Shown here: one piece after another, positions 42,801 through 51,290 of the stretch
Numbering within the stretch: the stretch's first letter is position 1
Layout of the letters: each line of letters starts with the position of its first letter
Source of the DNA: Drosophila miranda
Taxonomy: Eukaryota > Arthropoda > Insecta > Diptera > Drosophilidae
Reading direction: 5' to 3'
Assembly: GCF_003369915.1 (NCBI RefSeq)
Contig: NW_022881614.1
Location: 28,589,326 to 28,653,325 of the forward strand
Length of the DNA: 64,000 nt
Notes under the pieces: generated by a model
Told to the model about the DNA's origin: nothing
The model's input: the letters and a program-made list of their open reading frames with translations, nothing else
Databases searched by the model: none
Position numbers and translations under genes: made by a program

Positions 42801-45747
42801 ACTTCTACCCAAAGGAAATAAGTCCCCGGAGGAACCATCAGGATACCGCCCAATATGTTTGCTGGATACGGTCGGCAAAACCCTGGAGAGAATCGTCTAC
42901 AACCGACTGCAAGTTGTGATCCAGGAGAAGGAGGCCTTATCTGAGTCCCAGTACGGATTCCGGATGGCCAAATCAACGGTCGCATCCAGAGCGATCGAGG
43001 GAATAAGATGGAGATTCGGCACAAAGGAGTACTGCGCGGTGGTGACCCTGGATATCCGTAACGCGTTTAACTCAGCGAACTGGTCTCGGATAAACGAGGC
43101 GCTCGGGAGAATTGGAGTTCCCACCTACCTGCTTCGGATAATAGCCAGCTACCTGTCGGGTAGGGTACTGAGGTACGAGACGGAGGAGGGACCAAAGCTC
43201 TACAGGGTGACAGCCGGAGTTCCACAGGGATCAGTCTTAGGACCTCTACTGTGGAACATAATGTACGACGACGTCCTGAGACTCCATCTCCCGCAGGGAT
43301 GCACGCTTGTCGGTTTCGCTGACGATCTCGCCCTGGTCGTGGTAGCCAAAGAGCTCCGAGATGTCGAGGCGACGGCCAACGAGGCAATCCGGATCGTATC
43401 CAACTGGATGGAAAACGCGGGATTGGACCTGGCTGGCCACAAAACGGAGGCTGTACTCATCACGAGTCGGAAGAAGGTGGAGTACGCGACGTTTCGCGTG
43501 GGTAATGCGACTATTAAGTCGCAGGAGTCAATCCGGTACCTAGGCGTGATGCTGGATAACCGATTGAACTACCGGGCCCACATCGAGTACGTGAGTCAAA
43601 AAGCCTCCCGGATGCAGGCAGCACTCGCAAGGATGCTCCCCAATATTGGTGGACCCAAGGCAGGTCGTCGCATACTCCTGGCGAGAGTAGTGGCCTCGAT
43701 CCTACTGTACGCTGCGCCGGTGTGGTCTTCAACACTATCCGGCAACATGAGTCTAAGAAGAAAGATGTCAGTGCCATATCGGCTCTGCGCTCTTCGAGTA
43801 GTGTCTGGATATAGGACGGTGTCGGATAACGCAGCCCTGGTCCTCGCGGCCATGATACCGGTGGATATACTAGCGCTCGAGATGACGCATGTATATGAAG
43901 CGCGCGCAGGGATGCGAACTAATGCATCGCTAGAGACCATCCGTGCGTCGGAAAGGCGGGCGTCGATAGAAAAATGGCAGGCAAGATGGGACACGGCCAC
44001 AAATGGACGGTGGACCCATAGACTAATCCCGGACATTGAGTCATGGATAGGGCGGAGAAGCGGAGAGATGAACTACCACCTCACCCAATTCCTGACGGGT
44101 CACGGAGGATACAGGAAGTATCTACATAGGTTCAAACACGAGGATACTCCCGAGTGTCCTGAGTGTTCGAATGAGAGCGAGGATCCGGAGCATGTGATCT
44201 ACCACTGCACGAGGTACCGCTCAAGTGCAGAGTATTTCCCACGACCAGAGGAGCTAATGGCGTTCATGACGGAGTCCGACGAGAACTGGCAGCGCGTTAG
44301 CAACACCCTAATAGCCATCCAGAGCGATCTGAGAAGATGCGAAAGGGAGCGACGCGTAGAGGAGAGTGCCTAACGTAGGCAACCCATCCCCGCGAAGTAA
44401 TACTTTGCGGTGATCCCGCGGGGAATGAGATGTGCAGCTGTGCGTGGTGGTGAGTTTAGCTGGGAAGCCCCGAAGGGGTAGTCCAGTTCGTTGACTGGTA
44501 CGGGCCGGTCGCGTCTCTTAGAGATTTTCACCCGCCGTGGCGTATGCATGGAAAAAAAAAAAAAAAAACACCTCCACACACACACACACACACACACTCT
44601 TTCGCAACAGACACAAACATACGCATACCGAGCTTTAAGTAATATTCGTAAAACTCTCTGTGGAAGCATGCTGCATTGCCCCTCAATTGCTGCCGGCAAT
44701 TGCCATAATTATGGACAATCAGAACTAATCGTTGCCCCGTCCCCGTTCTCATTGCAGCATTCGCGAGGAGGAGGAGGAGCACCCAAGGCACGTTTCCTGC
44801 AGCGCAACAAGCGCAGGTCGCAGCTACACGAGGAGCAAGTGCGCCAGTTGTTTGATCAGAAGAGGAGCCGGAGTGAGCATGTGGCAGCCGCAGGAGCCTC
44901 CACGACTAACGCTGCTGAGGCAGGCTCTGAAGCCAGTTCAACCGGCAGCAGCACCAATAATAATAACAACAACAACAATAACAATTGGGGAAAGCGTCTG
45001 CCGGGAGCCCTACAGGTGGGCCTGGCCGAGCAGTATGCCTTCAACGATCGCGATGAGATCACCAGAAATTCCAGCAACGGCCGATGCTTTGTGACCAGCA
45101 AGAATCTCAAGCTTCTCAAGTACGATGCAGTGCGTCGTGCCAAGAAGGTGAGTCATCGATCTCTACGAATAGCAGCAGAAGAGGCAGAAGTGTAATTCGT
45201 TTCCCTTTGTTCCCAACAGAGTCATTGCCGCGTCACTCAGGCGAAGTACGTGCGGTATCAGGCCTACGTCAACAATTGGCTGCAGCAGCACGTCAGCGAG
45301 CAACTGCTGCAGAACTGCAGCGATTGGCTGCTGGGAAAGAAGGCGGATCAGATCAATGCCAGTGGCTGGGGTGCCACCTGTAAGACCAAGTCGCTGCAGC
45401 AGAAGGATACCTCCAAGCCCCCTTACCGCGTGTACACGAGATACAAGGTCATTCAACTTGGCGGCAGTGCGACGGGCGGCGGCTCAGTTGGTGGTCTGAT
45501 GGGCGGAACGGCGCCATCAGCAACCACAGAAAACGCGGCAACAACATCAACAGTAACCACTGTGTTGGCCGCCGCCGTGTCCTCCACCCACCCAATAACC
45601 AATAGCAGCAGCAGTAGCAGAATTTTGTCAGGGGACTCGACCAACACCACTAATACCCCACAGCAGCATTGCAACAGTGCGGCAGCAGCAGCAGCACCCA
45701 CGAATGCCGCCGAGGCCCTGCAGCAGGTGCGTCCGATGGAGAGCTAA
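24845..45747 (+). CDS. Sin3A: Sin3A corepressor scaffold, 11 coding exons, one frameshift
   Basis: Scaffold of the SIN3/HDAC1 (Rpd3) histone-deacetylase corepressor in the nucleus. Coding exons by GT-AG boundaries: 24,845-25,367; 25,432-26,774; 26,843-28,481; 28,787-29,087; 29,144-29,519; 32,790-33,328; 33,396-33,725; 33,800-34,006; 34,076-34,294; 44,758-45,147; 45,220-45,747. All phases fit. Total length is 6,395 bases, one short of 2,132 codons. The missing base is in the G run 27,224-27,227, between PAH2 and PAH3; upstream and downstream frames are both clearly Sin3A. PAH1 is at about residues 313-380, PAH2 610-685, PAH3 980-1050, and the HDAC-interaction region starts near 1100. The start is the first of two ATGs before [11 protein letters not shown]. 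Intron 5 (3.3 kb) and the last long intron (10.5 kb) are swollen by transposons. As written, the product would truncate after PAH2. Confidence 0.9.
29520..30177 (+). other. Sin3A: Sin3A intron 5, left part
   Basis: Starts at the GTGAGT donor at 29,520. Very AT-rich, with a TA-repeat stretch at about 30,078-30,107. No ORF or recognisable repeat family seen. Confidence 0.6.
30178..31260 (+). mobile_element. Helentron-like (DINE-1/ISY-like) element, copy 3
   Basis: Complete 1,083-bp copy in Sin3A intron 5, same strand as the gene. It has the TATACCCGATACTC start, a shortened GTCY run, the inverse AGTATCGGGTATA, the GC hairpin and CCCCCTCGTT at the end. Compared with the other copies it lacks about 14 bases (AGAAAACAATTTCA) immediately upstream of the CT/GA-rich block at about 30,611-30,640. 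Confidence 0.75.
31261..31469 (-). pseudogene. RNase H relic of a non-LTR retrotransposon
   Basis: Wedged between two Helentron-like copies. On the minus strand one frame reads [18 protein letters not shown], the D-containing first motif of RNase H, and another reads [17 protein letters not shown], the following AEL helix. The frame changes and a stop between them show decay. RNase H of this kind occurs in I- and LOA-type elements, not in the R1-clade elements elsewhere in the window. Confidence 0.55.
31470..32579 (+). mobile_element. Helentron-like (DINE-1/ISY-like) element, copy 4
   Basis: Complete copy of about 1.11 kb in the same orientation as copy 3, with an expanded GTCY run (about 31,615-31,660), both subterminal repeats, the 3' hairpin and the CCCCCTCGTT end. 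Flanked by T-runs. It lies about 200 bases upstream of the intron 5 acceptor at 32,789. Confidence 0.75.
34295..34387 (+). CDS. Sin3A: Sin3A alternative C-terminus by read-through of the exon 9 donor
   Basis: If the donor GTGAGT at 34,295 is not used, the frame stays open for 30 codons ([20 protein letters not shown]...) to a TAA at 34,385-34,387. Drosophila SIN3 is known to be made as isoforms of about 187, 190 and 220 kDa that differ only at the C-terminus, so this is a plausible short isoform end. Confidence 0.5.
   Translation: MSVGQEELGSSSICAKARARSALRVCWKRG
34994..35011 (+). CDS. Sin3A: Sin3A alternative last exon, short tail VNSKA
   Basis: A pyrimidine-rich acceptor (TTTTTTCCTACCAG) ends at 34,993. 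Splicing from exon 9 in phase 0 gives VNSKA and a TGA at 35,009-35,011. The AT-rich sequence that follows looks like a 3' UTR. This would give the other short SIN3 isoform; the 220-kDa form uses the exons at 44,758 and 45,220 instead. Confidence 0.5.
   Translation, partial: VNSKA
35012..36479 (+). other. Sin3A: Probable 3' UTR of short Sin3A isoforms, then intron
   Basis: AT-rich with several AATAAA-type signals (for example around 35,083 and 35,302) and no coding sequence. It ends at the AC-rich simple repeat that carries the retrotransposons. Confidence 0.45.
36480..36546. repeat. AC-rich minisatellite at the left edge of the retrotransposon block
   Basis: Alternating (AC)n and CGCCTCCACATACACCTCC blocks. 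The same composite unit of about 31 bases recurs at 40,168-40,315, and AC repeats close the block at 44,567-44,600. R1-clade families Waldo and Mino are known to insert in ACAY and AC repeats. Confidence 0.8.
36547..37725 (+). pseudogene. R1-clade family D, 5'-truncated reverse transcriptase fragment
   Basis: Begins inside ORF2 ([13 protein letters not shown]) directly after the AC-rich repeat. Recognisable: [32 protein letters not shown], then after a stop and frame change near 37,113 [19 protein letters not shown] and [20 protein letters not shown] occurs twice in a row because of a 24-base tandem duplication at about 36,727-36,774. The piece ends near 37,725 at a junction with another family (ctacgtggagag), so it is both 5'-truncated and fused. 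Confidence 0.75.
37715..40167 (+). pseudogene. R1-clade family C, truncated copy
   Basis: From the endonuclease C-terminus (EFTFSDHQA region) to the 3' end, nearly identical to 41,970-44,566. Lesions: a 14-base deletion at about 38,550 before the RT, shifting frame, and a deletion of about 170 bases at 39,498 in the C-terminal domain. It retains the 30-base RT segment ([10 protein letters not shown]) that the full copy has lost. The 3' UTR and A-rich tail (ggaaaaaaaaaacacc) are followed by AC-rich repeats. Confidence 0.75.
40168..40315. repeat. AC-rich minisatellite between two retrotransposon copies
   Basis: About four and a half copies of a composite unit of about 31 bases, CGCCTCCACATACACCTCC followed by (AC)5-6. 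It separates the A-rich tail of the truncated family C copy from the 5' end of the full copy. Confidence 0.85.
40316..40833 (+). other. Family C 5' UTR
   Basis: No ORF. Starts after the AC repeats (cacccgtgtggtgagcggg) and leads to gag. The block GCCCCCGTCCCGTGAAAA at about 40,658 is shared with family A, which suggests a conserved 5' UTR element such as an internal promoter or translation signal. Confidence 0.6.
40834..41396 (+). pseudogene. R1-clade family C ORF1 (gag-like), truncated
   Basis: 186 residues beginning [19 protein letters not shown]. The sequence matches the middle of other gag proteins ([29 protein letters not shown]) but ends at MQR and a TAG, only 40 bases before ORF2. The C-terminal half with the CCHC knuckles is missing, so an internal deletion has removed it and this copy is not autonomous. 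Confidence 0.75.
41434..44373 (+). CDS. R1-clade family C ORF2: endonuclease and reverse transcriptase
   Basis: A 979-residue open frame. Endonuclease: [10 protein letters not shown] near residue 5, IAGDFNAW near 113, GSIIDLTF near 165, SDHQAIH near 188. Linker with [14 protein letters not shown]. Reverse transcriptase: [36 protein letters not shown] and FADD near 627. C-terminal [15 protein letters not shown] and a CPEC...EHVIYHC knuckle near 905-925. No RNase H, as expected for the R1 clade. It copies element RNA at a nicked target. A 10-residue in-frame deletion in the fingers/palm (after AKSTV) and K to M in FRMAKSTV, compared with the truncated neighbour, probably make it inactive although the frame is intact. 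Confidence 0.85.
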   Translation: MRCTQLNLNHCEAAQSLLRQAVRERKTEVVLICEPFRAIPGSGWTSSSCGKAAIWAVQIHPQKICAANEGFVRARLREVTFYSCYAPPSWDLARFQSMLAHIAEDARGRAPVIIAGDFNAWSVEWGSKETNARGTCLLEEFASLDVILANDGRKLTYFKAGRGSIIDLTFMRVSLHRGATWRVSEEFTFSDHQAIHFECGAATKRQLAKITGPKWKGDHLDVETFTEYLRNASWSPARETAEGLAQKLAKLMEEVCDVAMPRRKPCKRGAPCYWWNAEVNQLRKACLRARRCYQRARGRPAFETRGGELRSAKRALKRAIKESKSACFRQICEEADVNPWGTAYKVVTKRIRSQSTPEVTCPILLRSIVEALFPQHPYREESVSSQDSELWQQISVEEVIAATRRIGDKKAPGPDGIPNKALKLGATTRPEVFVDTFNKCLREGVFPEQWKVQRLILLPKGNKSPEEPSGYRPICLLDTVGKTLERIVYNRLQVVIQEKEALSESQYGFRMAKSTVASRAIEGIRWRFGTKEYCAVVTLDIRNAFNSANWSRINEALGRIGVPTYLLRIIASYLSGRVLRYETEEGPKLYRVTAGVPQGSVLGPLLWNIMYDDVLRLHLPQGCTLVGFADDLALVVVAKELRDVEATANEAIRIVSNWMENAGLDLAGHKTEAVLITSRKKVEYATFRVGNATIKSQESIRYLGVMLDNRLNYRAHIEYVSQKASRMQAALARMLPNIGGPKAGRRILLARVVASILLYAAPVWSSTLSGNMSLRRKMSVPYRLCALRVVSGYRTVSDNAALVLAAMIPVDILALEMTHVYEARAGMRTNASLETIRASERRASIEKWQARWDTATNGRWTHRLIPDIESWIGRRSGEMNYHLTQFLTGHGGYRKYLHRFKHEDTPECPECSNESEDPEHVIYHCTRYRSSAEYFPRPEELMAFMTESDENWQRVSNTLIAIQSDLRRCERERRVEESA
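44374..44566 (+). other. Family C 3' UTR with stem-loop and A-rich tail
   Basis: Contains CCCCGCG ... CGCGGGG, a 7-bp stem spanning about 44,387-44,424, and ends in a run of A. The same sequence ends the truncated copy at about 39,980-40,167. It is followed by (AC)n, the presumed target. Confidence 0.65.
44567..44757 (+). other. Sin3A: AC repeat and end of the last long Sin3A intron
   Basis: (CA)n at about 44,572-44,598 then unique intron ending at the acceptor TTCTCATTGCAG at 44,757. Confidence 0.7.
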
Positions 45748-45846
45748 CCGGAGCGGGCAGCAGGATCAGCAAATGGAGCAGGAGCATGGTCAGATTCTGC
45801 CTGCATATGACGATATAAAGATGCAATGGGTGATTTGTCTGTATTC

Positions 45847-45852
45847 AATAAA
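45847..45852 (+). terminator. Sin3A: Sin3A polyadenylation signal AATAAA
   Basis: AATAAA about 100 bases after the Sin3A stop at 45,747, in an A-rich context. Duplicated at 48,890-48,895. Confidence 0.6.
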
Positions 45853-46616
45853 AAAATTTAATTATAAATGTGATACCAGCCGCAGTTCGGCGCGGCTTTG
45901 GATATTGGATATATATTTCATCGAAACGAAACAAAGCTCTTTTCACATTGTACAAAAAGTCATTTAATCATAGGCGTTTTGCTCAAAAACGAGAATTAGA
46001 TAGGCTTACAGCTTGCATAACTTTTAGCGTTAGAGTTCACCTATGGCAGCGCGCTTTGTTTATAGAGGCGCTTGTTTTTATTGAGCTAGCATTAAGTCAG
46101 ACCCCTTTCTACCCACTAACGCAACCTAACTTGATAAGCCATATATATAGTATATACATATGTATAGCTAAAGCACAGCAAACCCATTGAGAAACGAGTT
46201 GTGCTAGTAATTAGATTTCAGAACACGTCTGTTTAGCGCTAAGATTTTATCTTTTACTTTTTCCTACACATGTGTGACGTGACGTATTTTTATACAAAAG
46301 AAAGCCCAACAAAACAATCGCATCGCCCACACACAAAACCTTGTAAAATTCCTTGTGAATACTATTATATTATAGATATCTACGTGCTTAAGATCCCCCT
46401 AAAACTAAGTTGTATAAACGTAATGAGCAGATTAAAAGAGTTTATCAGAAGTGAAATGGCATTTGAAACGAGGATTCCAGCGATTACAAAGAAATATAAA
46501 TGTTTATTTGAAATAGTTATATCTTAAAATGAACGGCGCACAGTGCACTACACCACAGTAGTATTCGACACACAATTAAAAACATTGTATTAAATACAAA
46601 TGCATTTCTCCATACA

Positions 46617-48247
46617 TCACTTGTAAATGAAGTCCCGCCGCGTTATGATGCCAGCTATGCGATTCTCGTTGTTGATGACCAGCATGTGGCGCAGGCCCAA
46701 GGCCCGAAAGACTTGAAAGATCCTGGGAACCGAGTCGTGCTGTAAGGCAAGACAAGCAGGAAAAAAATTCAATAAAATGTATCTGTAACATGGCGAAAAA
46801 TATTGTTCCGACTCACCGCATTGACGCGCACTGGTGATGGATTCATGAACATGGCCAGGTCCACTGTGTAGTTTATTTTGTCATCCAGTTTTCGAACGCT
46901 CTGGAAACGCAAGGAAATCATTGCAATGCCAATCTGACGAGGACTCTTTTTTGCAGGTCATTAGTCCTTACCTCAATTGATGGATACCTCGGGTAGACAT
47001 CGCGACGTTTGTATTGAAGTGTCTGGTAGCCAGAAACGACTGTTCTCCACATATAAAGACTTTAACAGGATGACAATTAGTTGCGAACGCTGTTCCTGTT
47101 TGTACACGGAAAGGATTAACTGACTGGAATGATGGAGCATGAGCGACTGAGAACTTACAGTTTCAGGAAATAAATAGTACGTGACCATGGCGAAGAGACG
47201 TCCCCAGGCAGCGCCTACTAAAGCTGTTGGTATGAAGACACCCAGGGAGACGTTGAGGCCAAAGGTGGCACACGAGAGCACGTAATAGACAATCGTGAAC
47301 AGGGTCAGGGTGAGTATTTTGTGCGATCCTGAGAACAAGAGAAATTTAATATTTATATGGCACTAAGAAAAAAGGCACTAGCCCACCTAGTGGATCATGG
47401 AAAAGAGATCGGCCTCGGGTGTTTGAAACCAGAGTGCGGCCACTGCATTGTATTCATTGTCCTCGCAAAAGAGCTGAACAGGATGGATGGTTGGATCGTT
47501 GCCCAGCGGCCGACAATCGTTGATAAAGTAAATCATCGTGCATGCCAGTGTAACGCCGAACATAGCCACCACAACGGCTTCGCACACCTTGCCAATCTTC
47601 CAGGGAATGTAACGTTTCCTAAATCCATTGATTTTTGTATTCAGCGAATTCCAGGCGGCCCCTAGTAGGCCTCCGGTTATGCCCAACAGCATGAAGATCG
47701 GCAATTCAAAATAGTCGAATTTCAGGGGTTGATCGAACTTTCCCAAACTGAAGAGGCCGGTGAAGGTAAAATCGTTCAGACCGTGATATGTGGACAGAAC
47801 AAGGCTCATAGTAAAGACGCTAATGATTGAGGCAACGAGAGTGCGCCAGATGAGATTTTGGTTCCAGAAGCTGGCTGCTTCTTCCAACGAGAACAGCATG
47901 CCGCCAATGGGGGCGCCAAAGGCGGCCGAAACTCCAGCAGCACCGCCTCCCAGGACAAAGTCCCGCTTCTCGTGATCATCCCTGAAGGCCTTAAAGACGC
48001 GGAAATCCTTTACGAAAGTGGTGCTTTTTCCCTGCGATATGCCAGCGGCTACAACAGCGCCGGCGTGTATCATTGGCCCCTCCATGCCGCCAGCCAAGCC
48101 GCCGACGACCGAGGTGATCACTCCAATAGCCTTAACTGCCAGGGTTTTGATGCGCACAATGCGTGGTATTTTCACGCCATTGAGGTAGCTCTTCACCTGC
48201 GGAATGCCACTGCCCGCCGTTATGGGTTCGATGTAGGTAACCATGGC
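46617..48247 (-). pseudogene. ClC-b: ClC-b duplicate lacking 5' exons
   Basis: Contains exons 4 (partial, 47,387-48,247) to 8 of the CLC transporter on the minus strand; exons 1-3 and the start of exon 4 are absent, so there is no promoter or start. The selectivity-filter motif GKEGP reads GMEGP here (AAG to ATG, plus-strand ccatgcc at about 48,082), while the other copy keeps GKEGP. It shares the deletion and frame change of unit 2 downstream. The open frame extends into antisense Sin3A sequence. Confidence 0.85.
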
Positions 48248-48499
48248 CTTTGTTCCCAACAGAGTCATTGCCGCGTCACTCAGGCGAAGTACGTGCGGTA
48301 TCAGGCCTACGTCAACAATTGGCTGCAGCAGCACGTCAGCGAGCAACTGCTGCAGAACTGCAGCGATTGGCTGCTGGGAAAGAAGGCGGATCAGATCAAT
48401 GCCAGTGGCTGGGGTGCCACCTGTAAGACCAAGTCGCTGCAGCAGAAGGATACCTCCAAGACCCCTTACCGCGTGTACACGAGATACAAGGTCATTCAA
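47387..48499 (-). other. Chimeric ORF: antisense Sin3A exon fused to ClC-b exon 4
   Basis: A 370-codon frame starts in the antisense strand of the duplicated Sin3A last exon ([16 protein letters not shown]...) and passes without a stop through the duplication junction at 48,247 into ClC-b (MVTYIEPITAGSGIPQ...). About 84 residues are antisense-derived. I see no evidence of a promoter; it is recorded because duplication junctions of this kind are a source of new ORFs. Confidence 0.6.
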
Positions 48500-51290
48500 C
48501 TTGGCGGCAGTGCGACGGGCGGCGGCTCAGTTGGTGGTCTGATGGGCGGAACGGCGCCATCAGCAACCACAGAAAACGCGGCAACAACATCAACAGTAAC
48601 CACTGTGTTGGCCGCCGCCGTGTCCTCCACCCACCCAATAACCAATAGCAGCAGCAGTAGCAGCATTTTGTCAGGGGACTCGACCAACACCACTAATACC
48701 CCACAGCAGCATTGCAACAGTGCGGCAGCAGCAGCAGCACCCACGAATGCCGCCGAGGCCCTGCAGCAGGTGCGTCCGATGGAGAGCTAACCGGAGCGGG
48801 CAGCAGGATCAGCAAATGGAGCAGGAGCATGGTCAGATTCTGCCTGCATATGACGATATAAAGATGCAATGGGTGATTTGTCTGTATTCAATAAAAAAAT
48901 TTAATTATAAATGTGATACCAGCCGCAGTTCGGCGCGGCTTTGGATATTGGATATATATTTCATCGAAACGAAAGAAAGCTCTTTTCACATTGTACAAAA
49001 AGTCATTTAATCATAGGCGTTTTGCTCAAAAACGAGAATTAGATAGGCTTACAGCTTGCATAACTTTTAGCGTTAGAGTTCACCTATGGCAGCGCGCTTT
49101 GTTTATAGAGGCGCTTGTTTTTATTGAGCTAGCATTAAGTCAGACCCCTTTCTACCCACTAACGCAACCTAACTTGATAAGCCATATATATAGTATATAC
49201 ATATGTATAGCTAAAGCACAGCAAACCCATTGAGAAACGAGTTGTGCTAGTAATTAGATTTCAGAACACGTCTGTTTAGCGCTAAGATTTTATCTTTTAC
49301 TTTTTCCTACACATGTGTGACGTGACGTATTTTTATACAAAAGAAAGCCCAACAAAACAATCGCATCGCCCACACACAAAACCTTGTAAAATTCCTTGTG
49401 AATACTATTATATTATAGATATCTACGTGCTTAAGATCCCCCTAAAACTAAGTTGTATAAACGTAATGAGCAGATTAAAAGAGTTTATCAGAAGTGAAAT
49501 GGCATTTGAAACGAGGATTCCAGCGATTACAAAGAAATATAAATGTTTATTTGAAATAGTTATATCTTAAAATGAACGGCGCACAGTGCACTACACCACA
49601 GTAGTATTCGACACACAATTAAAAACATTGTATTAAATACAAATGCATTTCTCCATACATCACTTGTAAATGAAGTCCCGCCGCGTTATGATGCCAGCTA
49701 TGCGATTCTCGTTGTTGATGACCAGCATGTGGCGCAGGCCCAAGGCCCGAAAGACTTGAAAGATCCTGGGAACCGAGTCGTGCTGTAAGGCAAGACAAGC
49801 AGGAAAAAAATTCAATAAAATGTATCTGTAACATGGCGAAAAATATTGTTCCGACTCACCGCATTGACGCGCACTGGTGATGGATTCATGAACATGGCCA
49901 GGTCCACTGTGTAGTTTATTTTGTCATCCAGTTTTCGAACGCTCTGGAAACGCAAGGAAATCATTGCAATGCCAATCTGACGAGGACTCTTTTTTGCAGG
50001 TCATTAGTCCTTACCTCAATTGATGGATACCTCGGGTAGACATCGCGACGTTTGTATTGAAGTGTCTGGTAGCCAGAAACGACTGTTCTCCACATATAAA
50101 GACTTTAACAGGATGACAATTAGTTGCGAACGCTGTTCCTGTTTGTACACGGAAAGGATTAACTGACTGGAATGATGGAGCATGAGCGACTGAGAACTTA
50201 CAGTTTCAGGAAATAAATAGTACGTGACCATGGCGAAGAGACGTCCCCAGGCAGCGCCTACTAAAGCTGTTGGTATGAAGACACCCAGGGAGACGTTGAG
50301 GCCAAAGGTGGCACACGAGAGCACGTAATAGACAATCGTGAACAGGGTCAGGGTGAGTATTTTGTGCGATCCTGAGAACAAGAGAAATTTAATATTTATA
50401 TGGCACTAAGAAAAAAGGCACTAGCCCACCTAGTGGATCATGGAAAAGAGATCGGCCTCGGGTGTTTGAAACCAGAGTGCGGCCACTGCATTGTATTCAT
50501 TGTCCTCGCAAAAGAGCTGAACAGGATGGATGGTTGGATCGTTGCCCAGCGGCCGACAATCGTTGATAAAGTAAATCATCGTGCATGCCAGTGTAACGCC
50601 GAACATAGCCACCACAACGGCTTCGCACACCTTGCCAATCTTCCAGGGAATGTAACGTTTCCTAAATCCATTGATTTTTGTATTCAGCGAATTCCAGGCG
50701 GCCCCTAGTAGGCCTCCGGTTATGCCCAACAGCATGAAGATCGGCAATTCAAAATAGTCGAATTTCAGGGGTTGATCGAACTTTCCCAAACTGAAGAGGC
50801 CGGTGAAGGTAAAATCGTTCAGACCGTGATATGTGGACAGAACAAGGCTCATAGTAAAGACGCTAATGATTGAGGCAACAAGAGTGCGCCAGATGAGATT
50901 TTGGTTCCAGAAGCTGGCTGCTTCTTCCAACGAGAACAGCATGCCGCCAATGGGGGCGCCAAAGGCGGCCGAAACTCCAGCAGCACCGCCTCCCAGGACA
51001 AAGTCCCGCTTCTCGTGATCATCCCTGAAGGCCTTAAAGACGCGGAAATCCTTTACGAAAGTGGTGCTTTTTCCCTGCGATATGCCAGCGGCTACAACAG
51101 CGCCGGCGTGTATCATTGGCCCCTCCTTGCCGCCAGCCAAGCCGCCGACTACCGAGGTGATCACTCCAATAGCCTTAACTGCCAGGGTTTTGATGCGCAC
51201 AATGCGTGGTATTTTCACGCCATTGAGGTAGCTCTTCACCTGCGGAATGCCACTGCCCGCCGTTATGGGTTCGATGTAGGTAACCATGGC
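48248..51290. repeat. 3,043-bp tandem duplication, unit 2
   Basis: Second unit. Its right edge is continuous with the 5' exons of ClC-b, so it carries the original ClC-b 3' half, while unit 1 carries the Sin3A last exon still attached to Sin3A. Confidence 0.9.
48263..48790 (+). pseudogene. Sin3A: Orphan duplicate of the last Sin3A exon
   Basis: Copy of 45,220-45,747 with its acceptor (TTCCCAACAG) but no upstream exon of its own. It differs from the original at only a few bases (for example KTP for KPP near 48,462). Splicing from the exon at 45,147 across the first copy is formally possible but the nearer acceptor is intact. Confidence 0.85.

Larger units (their letters stand above)
45205..48247. 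repeat. 3,043-bp tandem duplication, unit 1
   Basis: Direct duplicate of 48,248-51,290 with only about half a dozen base differences seen. The unit runs from the end of the last Sin3A intron through the Sin3A last exon and 3' UTR, then ClC-b from its 3' end to the middle of exon 4. The junction at 48,247/48,248 joins accatggc (ClC-b) to ctttgttccc (Sin3A intron) with a single shared C. Confidence 0.9.

Noticed and set aside
41434..44373. LOA-type (Bilbo/TRIM) assignment of the retrotransposons
   Set aside because: TRIM and Bilbo of the obscura group encode RNase H; these ORF2s end in a zinc-knuckle tail without RNase H, which fits the R1 clade better.
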